Source: Leptospira soteropolitanensis
GTDB lineage: Bacteria > Spirochaetota > Leptospiria > Leptospirales > Leptospiraceae
DNA: 64,000 nucleotides
Reading direction: 5' to 3'
Assembly (NCBI RefSeq): GCF_026151655.1
Contig: NZ_JAMQPN010000001.1
Location: 558,001 to 622,000 of the forward strand
Shown: positions 43,984-51,576 of the stretch, piece by piece
Position numbering within the stretch: the stretch's first letter is position 1
How the letters are laid out: the number at the start of each line of letters is the position of its first letter
Made by a program: the position numbers and the translations under genes
Notes under the pieces: model-generated
Seen by the model: the letters and a program-made list of their open reading frames with translations, nothing else
Told to the model about the DNA's origin: nothing
The model's database searches: none

Positions 43984-45660
43984 ATGACCGCAACGGCAGT
44001 GAAACTCGAAAAATCCCAGGCGGAGAAGGCTCTTAGTGCTCAAGCCGCCCTCCTCAATGATGTAACCAAACGACTCGCTCAGAAAAATTCCGATAACGGC
44101 AAAGTATCCGTAAGCAAAATGGACAAAACGCAACATGTGTTTTACCAATTGGCTTGGATGACAGCTCAACAACGTGTTGCTGAGAACTTTATCGTTTATG
44201 CTTGGGATGCTTCCAAGGGAACTGGCGAAATGGAACAGAAGATGGCTCTTACTTTTGTGGCTGAAACTGTATCCAATATTCGTTCTGAACTCGCAGCGCG
44301 TCCTGCCGAGTATGAACTAACTTACCAAGAACTATTCTCCAAACTTTTTTCTGATGAAATCAATGCTTACGTAGAAGCAGCGTCAAAAATGGAAAACTAT
44401 GAAGCCATTGTAGACAAGATCGTTGAACTTGGACACTTCGGCGCTTACGGCCTTTCCGAAGACCATGAAAACTTCCGTGGAATCTTCAAAGATTTTGCTG
44501 AAAACGTAGTGGTTCCTCATGCAGAACACATTCATAGACATGACGATTTGATTCCGGCAGAAATCATCAATGGCTTAAAAGACATGGGTTGTTTCGGACT
44601 TTGTATTCCAGAACAATTTGGTGGAATCCAACCAGATGATCGTCCAGATAACATTTCCATGTTAGTCGTAACAGAAGAACTTTCTCGTGGATCCCTTGGT
44701 GCGGCAGGTTCCCTCATCACTAGACCAGAAATTATGTCCAAAGCTCTCCTCAAAGGGGGAACCGAAGAACAAAAAAACAAGTGGTTACCACTTCTTGCAT
44801 CAGGTGAAAAATTTGCAGGAATTATGGTAACAGAACCTAACTACGGTTCGGATGTTGCTGGAGTTTCCGTAACTGCAAAAGAAGTAGATGGTGGATTTGT
44901 GATCAATGGTGTAAAAACTTGGTGCACATTCGCAGGTTATGCGAATCTCCTTCTCATCCTTTGTCGTACAGAATCCGATCCAAGTCTCAAACATAGAGGT
45001 CTTTCCATCCTACTTGCGGAAAAACCATCCTTTGATGGCCATGAGTTCAGCTATAAACAAGATGGAGGTGGAACCATCCAAGGGAAAGCAATCGGAACCA
45101 TTGGTTACCGAGGAATGCATTCTTACGAAGTATCTTTCGAAGATTACTTTGTTCCGAAAGAAAACCTACTTGGTGGAGATGCAGGACGCGGAAAAGGATT
45201 CTATTTCCAAATGGAAGGATTTGCTGGTGGACGTATCCAAACAGCCGCTCGTGCCAACGGTGTGATGCAAGCCGCTCTCGAAGCCGCTCTTCGTTATTCC
45301 CAAGAACGTAAAGTATTCGCAAAACCAATTTACGATTATACTTTAACCAAGTTCAAAATCGCGAAGATGGCAATGATTGTGCAAGCAACTCGTCAGTATA
45401 CAAACTATGTAGCAACACTACTCGATGAACACAAAGGCCAAATGGAAGCAACACTTGTAAAATTGTATGCATCTAAAATTGCTGAGTGGGTGACAAGAGA
45501 AGCAATGCAAATTCACGGTGGTATGGGTTATGCAGAAGAATACCCAGTATCACGTTATTTTGTGGATGCTCGTGTATTCTCTATCTTTGAAGGTGCGGAA
45601 GAAGTAATGGCGCTTCGTGTAGTTGCGAAGGATCTACTCGACCAAGCACTTGCTTCTTAA
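43984..45660 (+). CDS. Long acyl-CoA dehydrogenase with N-terminal extension
   Basis: A 558-residue acyl-CoA dehydrogenase. The core starts near residue 145 (FGAYGLSEDHENFRGIFKDF) and keeps GIMVTEPNYGSDVAGVSVTA, WCTFAG, GRIQTAARANGVMQAALEAA, and HGGMGYAEEYPVSRYFVDAR. The catalytic Glu is canonical (IFEGAEEV). The first 140 residues are an added helical domain, seen in some long fatty-acid-degrading relatives. I start at the ATG at 43984 (AGGA 11 bases upstream) instead of an upstream GTG at 43951. Two strong hairpins after the stop suggest a well-expressed single gene for beta-oxidation. Confidence 0.93.
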   Translation: MTATAVKLEKSQAEKALSAQAALLNDVTKRLAQKNSDNGKVSVSKMDKTQHVFYQLAWMTAQQRVAENFIVYAWDASKGTGEMEQKMALTFVAETVSNIRSELAARPAEYELTYQELFSKLFSDEINAYVEAASKMENYEAIVDKIVELGHFGAYGLSEDHENFRGIFKDFAENVVVPHAEHIHRHDDLIPAEIINGLKDMGCFGLCIPEQFGGIQPDDRPDNISMLVVTEELSRGSLGAAGSLITRPEIMSKALLKGGTEEQKNKWLPLLASGEKFAGIMVTEPNYGSDVAGVSVTAKEVDGGFVINGVKTWCTFAGYANLLLILCRTESDPSLKHRGLSILLAEKPSFDGHEFSYKQDGGGTIQGKAIGTIGYRGMHSYEVSFEDYFVPKENLLGGDAGRGKGFYFQMEGFAGGRIQTAARANGVMQAALEAALRYSQERKVFAKPIYDYTLTKFKIAKMAMIVQATRQYTNYVATLLDEHKGQMEATLVKLYASKIAEWVTREAMQIHGGMGYAEEYPVSRYFVDARVFSIFEGAEEVMALRVVAKDLLDQALAS

Positions 45661-45679
45661 TTAAGAAACTAAGCCAAAC

Positions 45680-45713
45680 TTTTTGCCGAATGGGTAATCC
45701 ATCTCGGCAAAAA
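45680..45713 (+). terminator. Hairpin 1 after acyl-CoA dehydrogenase
   Basis: TTTTTGCCGA-ATGG, loop GTAAT, CCAT-c-TCGGCAAAAA: an interrupted 14-bp stem. The flanks are T-rich before and A-rich after, so it could act on the minus strand as well. Confidence 0.65.
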
Positions 45714-45720
45714 AAGGAAA

Positions 45721-45744
45721 AGCCCGAGAGATCGGGCTTTTTTT
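45721..45744 (+). terminator. Rho-independent terminator after acyl-CoA dehydrogenase
   Basis: AGCCCGA-GAGA-TCGGGCT, a perfect 7-bp GC-rich stem with six more T after it. A classic terminator directly following a second hairpin. Confidence 0.92.
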
Positions 45745-45793
45745 ATGTTCGTAATGCTTCTTTGTCAGGTTGATTAATGTATCTATCCGCCGG

Positions 45794-46051
45794 TTAGCAT
45801 TCCACAGGTTTGTCACAAAATGTATGAATCATAAAAAAGTAGCCGTCAACATCAGTACAGATATTAATTCCTAATTTTCGATAACGTACTGCATCAGGAC
45901 TATTTTCGCATGTTAGAACAGTGGAAAGTAAACATTGTTTGGATTTTTTCTTTTCTTTTTCGCATTTACCTGTTACATTTGCTATTTCGCTTTCGCAATT
46001 TGATAAAGTAAAAAATGCCAACAGAAGAATAAAATATTTAATAAGTTTCAT
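45794..46051 (-). CDS. Small cysteine-rich lipoprotein
   Basis: An 85-residue lipoprotein with signal FFTLSNC (lipid Cys19). Mature Cys residues at KCEK, QCLLS, TCENS, ICTDV, FCDKP and VEC suggest disulfides, so it is likely exposed in the periplasm or at the surface. No family is recognised. The start is the ATG at 46051; an adjacent TTG two codons upstream is less likely. It faces the terminators of the acyl-CoA dehydrogenase gene. Confidence 0.72.
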   Translation of the reverse strand: MKLIKYFILLLAFFTLSNCESEIANVTGKCEKEKKKSKQCLLSTVLTCENSPDAVRYRKLGINICTDVDGYFFMIHTFCDKPVEC

Positions 46052-46171
46052 GTGCAAAACCTAGCAAGCATTAGAAACTAATTTTGACATTCCGTCACTT
46101 ATTTTTAGCAGATGACTTGTGTTTTACGATAAATTTTCGATATTTTACTAAATAAGGAGTTACAAGATTCA

Positions 46172-46966
46172 GTGAAAATAATTCGAATATTTTTTTTCCA
46201 CACCTTTCTATGGATCTTTTTGGCTTATTCTCTCTCTTGCAAAACTCCTATGCCAGAGCTTAGTTCAGAGGCAAAACTATCCAAAAACAAAATGATCTCG
46301 ATTCGATGGACCACAACAGATCCTATACTTGCAAAAGTTTTTAATGAAATTTTTCCAGTGCCGCCGGCGATTTTATTAAATGAAAAAACAAATGTTGTAG
46401 ATTTGAAAACAGTTCCTTTGCCAGAACCAAATCCAGACCATGCACCTAAACCGAAAGAAGAAAAACCAATCAACCCAAATGAACTTCCAAGGTGGGATCG
46501 TGGCTTTGAATTGTCTAATATCGATAACCTTACAATTGTCATTCGAAAGGAAAGTCAAAGACCTTTTTACAGTGTTGGGGTGAGTTTACTTGCGTTAACA
46601 ATGTTGTACTATGGAACAATGGAAACAGAAGCAGAACTAGTCTGGACATCTGGTGAAACTAATTTGCATAGAATTTCATTTCTTTCCACCCATGAAACTG
46701 TTTGGGCTCCAATGCCATTTTATATTGGCACTGGTACGAGTATCGTTGGACCTGCTTTTAATTCGAATCGTTACCCATCGGCATTGCAAAAATACTGCAT
46801 TCAAGAAAAACCAAGTAAAATAAGAGAATCACTGGAACAATCTCAAACAGAAAACTGCAAAGAATATGAAACTTTTTTAAGAAGATTGTTTCTTCAGAAT
46901 TACGACAATATCCATTCGCAACTGAAGGAATGGGAGAAAAGAAACGTGGACTGGTTCCAACCATAA
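46172..46966 (+). CDS. Lipoprotein of unknown function
   Basis: A 264-residue lipoprotein with a GTG start and AAGGAG upstream. Signal ends AYSLSC (Cys23). A Pro/Lys-rich linker (about 80-100) precedes a domain with TIVIRKESQRPFYSVG, a hydrophobic segment LLALTMLYYG, and a YPSALQKYC region near the end. I do not recognise the family. It overlaps or nearly abuts the following membrane-associated protein gene, which begins 26 bp after its stop (46993), suggesting a pair. Confidence 0.72.
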   Translation: MKIIRIFFFHTFLWIFLAYSLSCKTPMPELSSEAKLSKNKMISIRWTTTDPILAKVFNEIFPVPPAILLNEKTNVVDLKTVPLPEPNPDHAPKPKEEKPINPNELPRWDRGFELSNIDNLTIVIRKESQRPFYSVGVSLLALTMLYYGTMETEAELVWTSGETNLHRISFLSTHETVWAPMPFYIGTGTSIVGPAFNSNRYPSALQKYCIQEKPSKIRESLEQSQTENCKEYETFLRRLFLQNYDNIHSQLKEWEKRNVDWFQP

Positions 46967-46992
46967 AGAAGCTATATTTTCAATTGATTCAA

Positions 46993-47646
46993 ATGCAAAA
47001 AATAAAATTCATTCGAGTGTTTTTTTATAAAATCAGTCCGCTGTTAACATTTATTTTTATTTCTGCGCTTTTCCCCTGGCGAGACCTTCATTCCGTTTCT
47101 GTACCAAAAGAAAATTGGAGTTTGGTTGTGTATGGAGGTATCTTTACAACCACAGATCTTATTCCTATTGTATTTCGTCAAAAAACTGACTATAGAGAAT
47201 CTTATATTGGTAGTTTAGGAATTTCTCGGCCATTTGATTACCGAATTCGTTGGTTTGATTTTTTGTGGGAAGGAAATGTCACTAAACATTTTGGAGAAAT
47301 GAACCATTGGGAAGTAAATGGATTTTATATAGTTAAAATCGATCGAATGTATGGTTCCCCTTTTAGTTTATCGTTAGGTGAAGGATTATCACTTGCTTCT
47401 GAAAATCCAAAATTAGAAAATAAAGCTAAAGGATACTATTTGGATGGTTTGCAAAAAGACGCCATTGAATCCAGAGCATTGTTAAATTATATGATGGTGG
47501 AATTTAGCTCCTATTTACCCTTTGAACGGAAAACAGAATTATTTATAAGGGTTCATCATAGGTCAGGTATTTTTGGTTTGTATTGTCCCCCCGATCCTAA
47601 TTGCGGATCCAATTTTATTAGTTATGGATTTAGAACTGCATTTTGA
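46993..47646 (+). CDS. Exported, likely outer-membrane protein of unknown function
   Basis: A 217-residue protein. The ATG at 46993 gives a signal segment (VFFYKISPLLTFIFISALFP). The mature part has repeated aromatic beta-strand patterns (WSLVVYGGIFTTTDLIPIVF, WFDFLWEGNVTKHF, MMVEFSSYLPFERKTELFIR) and ends SYGFRTAF with a terminal Phe, which fits an outer-membrane barrel such as a PagP/lipid A deacylase-like protein, but the family is not proven. An open frame reaches back to 46930 inside the previous gene. It looks co-transcribed with the preceding lipoprotein gene. Confidence 0.68.
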   Translation: MQKIKFIRVFFYKISPLLTFIFISALFPWRDLHSVSVPKENWSLVVYGGIFTTTDLIPIVFRQKTDYRESYIGSLGISRPFDYRIRWFDFLWEGNVTKHFGEMNHWEVNGFYIVKIDRMYGSPFSLSLGEGLSLASENPKLENKAKGYYLDGLQKDAIESRALLNYMMVEFSSYLPFERKTELFIRVHHRSGIFGLYCPPDPNCGSNFISYGFRTAF

Positions 47647-47649
47647 CTC

Positions 47650-47726
47650 CGCAGACCTAAAACAGACGTCCCTGCGAAGCCAAAATTTCTAATTTTAGGT
47701 AACTTGCGTAAGCAAATGTTTTGGCT
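47650..47726. repeat. Interleaved inverted repeats between convergent genes
   Basis: In 77 bp there are three nested or crossing pairs: CGCAG (47650-47654) with CTGCG (47672-47676), ACCTAAAA (47655-47662) with TTTTAGGT (47693-47700), and AGCCAAAA (47678-47685) with TTTTGGCT (47719-47726). A TTGC/GCAA mini-hairpin is at 47704-47715. The second and third pairs cross, as in a pseudoknot or in alternative terminators for both strands. Confidence 0.55.
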
Positions 47727-48399
47727 AGTTTTTAGTTGGCTCTTTAATCCAGTCAAATTTTGCGTCTTTATGTTTTCCTTCTTCCACCAATGTTTTTAAA
47801 TTCAGAAGCGATTCATAAGGTGTGTCCGTTAAAACTAAATTGATTACTGATTGGGGAACGGACCCACCCGGTTCAAAGTGAGCTTGGTATTCAATTTTTA
47901 GTTTTCCATTGGTTTGTGGAATGATACGCCAAACACCTTCAAAATTTTCCATGCGAGTGACTCCAGAAGGAGTAGGGCGTGCATTGGAATCAAGCCGTTT
48001 GATTTTCATCACAGTTGCTAAGGTTTTATCATTTTGTTCAAAACTTCTATCCATAATCAAATCACGATCATTGACTGGCCAAGGCGCACCGTTACGGAGA
48101 TAAACTACTGATTTTTTTTCAGTACCGGAAAGCACCGTGAGTTCTTTACATTGATGATAAAGATTCTTACAAGAAGCAGGGTCGGTCAAAAGAGTGATGA
48201 CTTGAGCAATAGAAGCATCTACTTCGGTTCGACCTAAAAATTCATCTAAATTGGAGCCAGGAAAAGGGCGAGTTAATACTTGGATTCCTTTTTTACGTTT
48301 GGACTCTGACCATTCAGATGATTGGGCAAAGAGAGAAGATAAATTTGATAGGAAGGAGATACCTACCAAAGTCAAAATTAGAATTTGTTTTTTTGTCAT
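47725..48399 (-). CDS. Exported START-domain lipid-binding-like protein
   Basis: A 224-residue protein with a signal peptide (about 1-25, ending SLFAQSS). The mature domain follows the START pattern: KGIQVLTRPFPGSNLDEFLG near the start, VVYLRNGAPWPVNDRDLIMD, VWRIIPQTNGKLKIEYQAHFEPGG written here in two conserved blocks (EGVWRIIP and KIEYQAHFEPGGSVP), then LVLTDTPYESLLNLKTLVE. START domains bind lipids or sterols in a hydrophobic pocket. Periplasmic. It lies 2 bp after the serine hydrolase gene, so it is in the same operon. Confidence 0.87.
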   Translation of the reverse strand: MTKKQILILTLVGISFLSNLSSLFAQSSEWSESKRKKGIQVLTRPFPGSNLDEFLGRTEVDASIAQVITLLTDPASCKNLYHQCKELTVLSGTEKKSVVYLRNGAPWPVNDRDLIMDRSFEQNDKTLATVMKIKRLDSNARPTPSGVTRMENFEGVWRIIPQTNGKLKIEYQAHFEPGGSVPQSVINLVLTDTPYESLLNLKTLVEEGKHKDAKFDWIKEPTKN

Positions 48400-48401
48400 G
48401 G

Positions 48402-49646
48402 TTACTTACCTATTTGTAGATGAATGAGAGGTCTCACTGTTTCTGCAAAGAATAATGAGGTTGACGTTGCTGGTAACAAACTCAATCCATTTTTTCTTCC
48501 CACATTATTTACAGCAAGAATTGCCATATAATTTCGATTTTTATCTAACCACGGGAAAAATCCATTGATTCCGATGCTGTGAGAGATAAGGTCTTTATCG
48601 CATTCAGAAGGGACATCCGTTGTGGTACAAAACCGCCAGTTTCCGAGACCGTATTGCCAACGATAACCAAAAGCAGAAAATTGGGAGTATCCAATCTTGG
48701 CACCGTTGTATTGGTCTGCCAAAATTTCTGTCACCGAAGTAGTAGAAAGGAAGTTGGCAATATTTCCTCCCAATGCATTTTTTGCAGTTCCATTAGTGAG
48801 TAAAGCATTGAGCATTCGCGCATAATGCTCTGGAGAAATAGAGAGTCCGTAGGCACCAGATAAACTTCCATCAGTGTCTTCACCCGTTCTGAAATTTCCT
48901 CTCCAAACAGCTTGGCTTGCGTCCCATCCTAATGGGGTAACGATAAGTTGCGTAAATAGAGTATCCCAAGTCTTTCCGCAGGAGATCTCTAACATACGTT
49001 GTGCGACTGCCATATGATTTGAATTATACTGGTACAACGCACCAGGTGTTCCTGTGGACTGATCGCGAATTTCATTCACACAATTATCCTTTTGCGAACC
49101 GGAAGCACCGATGGGTAAGGAAGAAATACAACTGGCTTGTCCAGAACCGTTACCTCCACCGGCATTGAGGCCAGAGGTAAAGGACAATAACTGACGAAGG
49201 GTAATGGTTCCTTTCGTTCCAGTCCAACCAAGAATATCTCCCGTGGTTCTACTTAATGATAAAGCTCCACCTGTGGCGCAGGAGCCTGTTGCGACTGTCC
49301 CACAGTTTGCATAGGTTGTACTATCGGCATTACAATCAATGGCTCTCATTGCCGTAATGGCAGTCACCCATTTGGATCCCGAAGCAATGGGTCGATATGT
49401 ATTATAATCAAGAAGGGATTTTCTCGCATAAATTCTGTTACCTGATGCATCGAATACTTGGAAACTAGCACCTTCATCTGTAGTTTTTGCATATTGATCA
49501 AAACAGGAGTCAAGGCTATAGCAGGAACTTAAAATTCCTGCGATAAGTAACGACTGCGCGTTTTTATCTGTTGTAACTGGTTTTTGGCAAGAGACTATGA
49601 AAGAAGAAATAATGGATACGAATATAATTGAAATAATTGGTTTCAT
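48402..49646 (-). CDS. Class C beta-lactamase-like serine hydrolase lipoprotein
   Basis: A 414-residue lipoprotein (signal FIVSC, Cys20). The class C beta-lactamase/esterase motifs are SGSK (Ser89, Lys92), a Tyr motif in LYQYNSNHM that is Y-N-S instead of the usual YxN, and HSIG near the C-terminus in the KTG position. Such proteins are esterases, transacylases or DD-peptidases more often than beta-lactamases. I start at the ATG at 49646, with AGGA five bases upstream; an ATG four codons upstream overlaps the previous gene's stop. Confidence 0.88.
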   Translation of the reverse strand: MKPIISIIFVSIISSFIVSCQKPVTTDKNAQSLLIAGILSSCYSLDSCFDQYAKTTDEGASFQVFDASGNRIYARKSLLDYNTYRPIASGSKWVTAITAMRAIDCNADSTTYANCGTVATGSCATGGALSLSRTTGDILGWTGTKGTITLRQLLSFTSGLNAGGGNGSGQASCISSLPIGASGSQKDNCVNEIRDQSTGTPGALYQYNSNHMAVAQRMLEISCGKTWDTLFTQLIVTPLGWDASQAVWRGNFRTGEDTDGSLSGAYGLSISPEHYARMLNALLTNGTAKNALGGNIANFLSTTSVTEILADQYNGAKIGYSQFSAFGYRWQYGLGNWRFCTTTDVPSECDKDLISHSIGINGFFPWLDKNRNYMAILAVNNVGRKNGLSLLPATSTSLFFAETVRPLIHLQIGK

Positions 49647-49658
49647 CCTTGTCCTCAT

Positions 49659-50132
49659 TTAAAAGCGTATTGGTTCCAATGTGATAATTTTTCCTGTATT
49701 TTCTAAATCACAGGAAGCAAATTCAGGTAATAACAATGCATCACGAGTCACTCCACCAACATTTGTTAAACTATCGTAGGTAGCTCCCAAAACCAAAGCT
49801 CCTTTGGTACGAATATCTGTTTCGCACTGTAAAACACTCTCTTCCATAAAAAATTCTTCATCATCAATCTCTGCGAGATAGGAATATATAAATTTGGCCA
49901 AAAATCCGTTGATTAAGAGAAGAGGAGAGATTGGACCTTGTCCCCCTTTCATACCTGATTGTGCTAACCAGAAAGAAGATGCGGTGGATTCGGCTTCAAA
50001 TATGGCATCGGAGATTCTTTTTTTTGCCTCAGAACCTTTAACTGCCCCATAAGTGGGAATGCCAATTGCTTCAGTAAGCATACAATTTGTCAGAAAGACA
50101 AAGAAAAGAATGGATAGAAAAATTTGCTTCAT
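49659..50132 (-). CDS. Lipoprotein of a spirochaetal paralogous family
   Basis: A 157-residue lipoprotein (signal VFLTNC, Cys17). It contains an early GIPTYGAVKGSEAKKRISDA segment and a late GATYDSLTNV block. It looks like one of the Leptospira-type repeated lipoprotein families, though I cannot name it with certainty. Its end abuts the serine hydrolase gene, and the START-domain gene follows, so three envelope proteins are made from one operon. Confidence 0.75.
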   Translation of the reverse strand: MKQIFLSILFFVFLTNCMLTEAIGIPTYGAVKGSEAKKRISDAIFEAESTASSFWLAQSGMKGGQGPISPLLLINGFLAKFIYSYLAEIDDEEFFMEESVLQCETDIRTKGALVLGATYDSLTNVGGVTRDALLLPEFASCDLENTGKIITLEPIRF

Positions 50133-50155
50133 GATATATTTTTCCTTAATAGAGA

Positions 50156-50866
50156 ATGAAACGGTCTGTTAACTTTTCCTTTCACCACATGGTTCGGATT
50201 CCTGAGCCTGAACTTATGGAAGACCCTATCCAAGTAGAGTCTTACGCCCAAGCTGACTTCGAGATGGCTCACTCCTTTCTCATTCGTAAGTTTCAAGATA
50301 GACTTCCCCTAAAGTTTACTCCTGAATCTATTTTAGATTTAGGTTGTGGTCCAGGTGACATGTCATCTCGACTATTTTCACAATTTCCAGACTCAAATTT
50401 TACGTTTGTCGATGGTTCCGAGTTCATGTTAGATCTATGTAAGAAGCGTATGGGTACACTAACTTCAAAAAAAAGAAACCAAAAAATGGAATTTAAAAAA
50501 GAACTCGTTCAAGACTTTGTTCCTGAATCTCCATTTGATCTAGTGTTTTCAAATTCATTATTGCATCATTTGCATGATCCATTTGAATTTTGGGGAGCAG
50601 TACAAAGATCCATTCATACAGATAGTTTTATTTTTATTTCTGATTTGATGCGACCTGATTCCTTAAACATGGCAGATCACCTATTAGAGCGTTATGCGAA
50701 TAACGAGCCAGATGTTTTAAAAAAGGATTTTTACAATAGTTTACTTGCAGCTTACCGAATCGAAGAAGTAAAAGAAATGTTGGAGATTGTCAGGCTAAAT
50801 ACAAAATTGAATTTAGAACCAATCACAGATCGCCACTGGATTTGTTATTCTAAACCAAGACATTAA
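50156..50866 (+). CDS. SAM-dependent methyltransferase, class I
   Basis: A 236-residue class I methyltransferase. Motif I is ILDLGCGPGDMSSRL (about 62-76), motif II FVDGSEFMLDLC, and the acidic FDLVFSNSLLHHLHDP motif III stretch is complete. A 60-residue N-terminal helical part precedes the fold. The substrate is unknown; the lack of a methyl-acceptor signature leaves ubiquinone-type, small-molecule or tRNA targets all possible. Divergent from the lipoprotein operon. Confidence 0.9.
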   Translation: MKRSVNFSFHHMVRIPEPELMEDPIQVESYAQADFEMAHSFLIRKFQDRLPLKFTPESILDLGCGPGDMSSRLFSQFPDSNFTFVDGSEFMLDLCKKRMGTLTSKKRNQKMEFKKELVQDFVPESPFDLVFSNSLLHHLHDPFEFWGAVQRSIHTDSFIFISDLMRPDSLNMADHLLERYANNEPDVLKKDFYNSLLAAYRIEEVKEMLEIVRLNTKLNLEPITDRHWICYSKPRH

Positions 50867-50964
50867 AGAGTATAAAATGCCCTGGTTGATCATTTATACC
50901 ATACCAATGTCAAAAAACGAGGTATCCTTTGGTTTGTTGTGCTTTATTAAGAAGCATATTTGTG

Positions 50965-51501
50965 TTAGCTTAGGTATTTTTTTTCGACCCTTACTTTATC
51001 CATATGGCTGATTTTTAGTTCCACTGCTAAATCTTCCAAAAATCGAATCTCATCTTTATTAAGAGAACCATCGGATGCAACAATACAAACCGCATCTTCA
51101 AAAAAGTTCAAAGCATACTCATCATTGTCTGAAACTACTTTGGTTATCGTTTTCATTGGTAGTGGATTTTCAAAAGTTTTCGATAAGATGTCCAAAACTT
51201 GTTTTTTTTGGGTTTGAAAACTACTTAAGAGGCAATCGGGTTCAAATAGTACGTTCACGAGTTCTCCGACAATTTCCCCTTCTTTCTTTTTGAACTGCCC
51301 GTCAGCATGGCATGCGTAGGACCACAGACTCAGTAGGACTTTGGCATATTCAATATGAAGGTCACTTTCAATGTCCAACGTTGATTGGATGGAATCTGGA
51401 TGATTCTTTTTGTTCCCTTTAACTTGTTTCAAATTTTGAACGATTTTCTTTGCCATAACAATCAGGAATTCTATTGCTTCAGATTCTCCGTTCAACTTCA
51501 T
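50965..51501 (-). CDS. TerB-like domain protein
   Basis: A 178-residue cytosolic protein. Two copies of the acidic TerB/DUF533-like pattern are seen: YACHADGQFKKKEGEIVGEL (about 63-82) and CIVASDGSLNKDEIRFLEDL (about 140-159), each with D-G-x-x-x-x-x-E. TerB-like domains bind Ca2+ or act in membrane-stress systems; no other ter genes are present here. It is a single gene divergent from metG, with 75 bp between. Confidence 0.8.
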   Translation of the reverse strand: MKLNGESEAIEFLIVMAKKIVQNLKQVKGNKKNHPDSIQSTLDIESDLHIEYAKVLLSLWSYACHADGQFKKKEGEIVGELVNVLFEPDCLLSSFQTQKKQVLDILSKTFENPLPMKTITKVVSDNDEYALNFFEDAVCIVASDGSLNKDEIRFLEDLAVELKISHMDKVRVEKKYLS

Positions 51502-51576
51502 TTTTTTTCTCTTTTCTTGATTTTTCAGAAAAATAGGCTGAATTGGAACTTCGAATCAGGAAACTGGAATTAATCT

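Noticed and set aside
45047..45328. Antisense frame inside the long acyl-CoA dehydrogenase gene
   Set aside because: It mirrors the coding frame of a well-supported gene and has no start context.
48402..49646. Calling the serine hydrolase a beta-lactamase resistance gene
   Set aside because: The Tyr and KTG positions differ from true class C enzymes, and the family is mostly esterases and peptidases.
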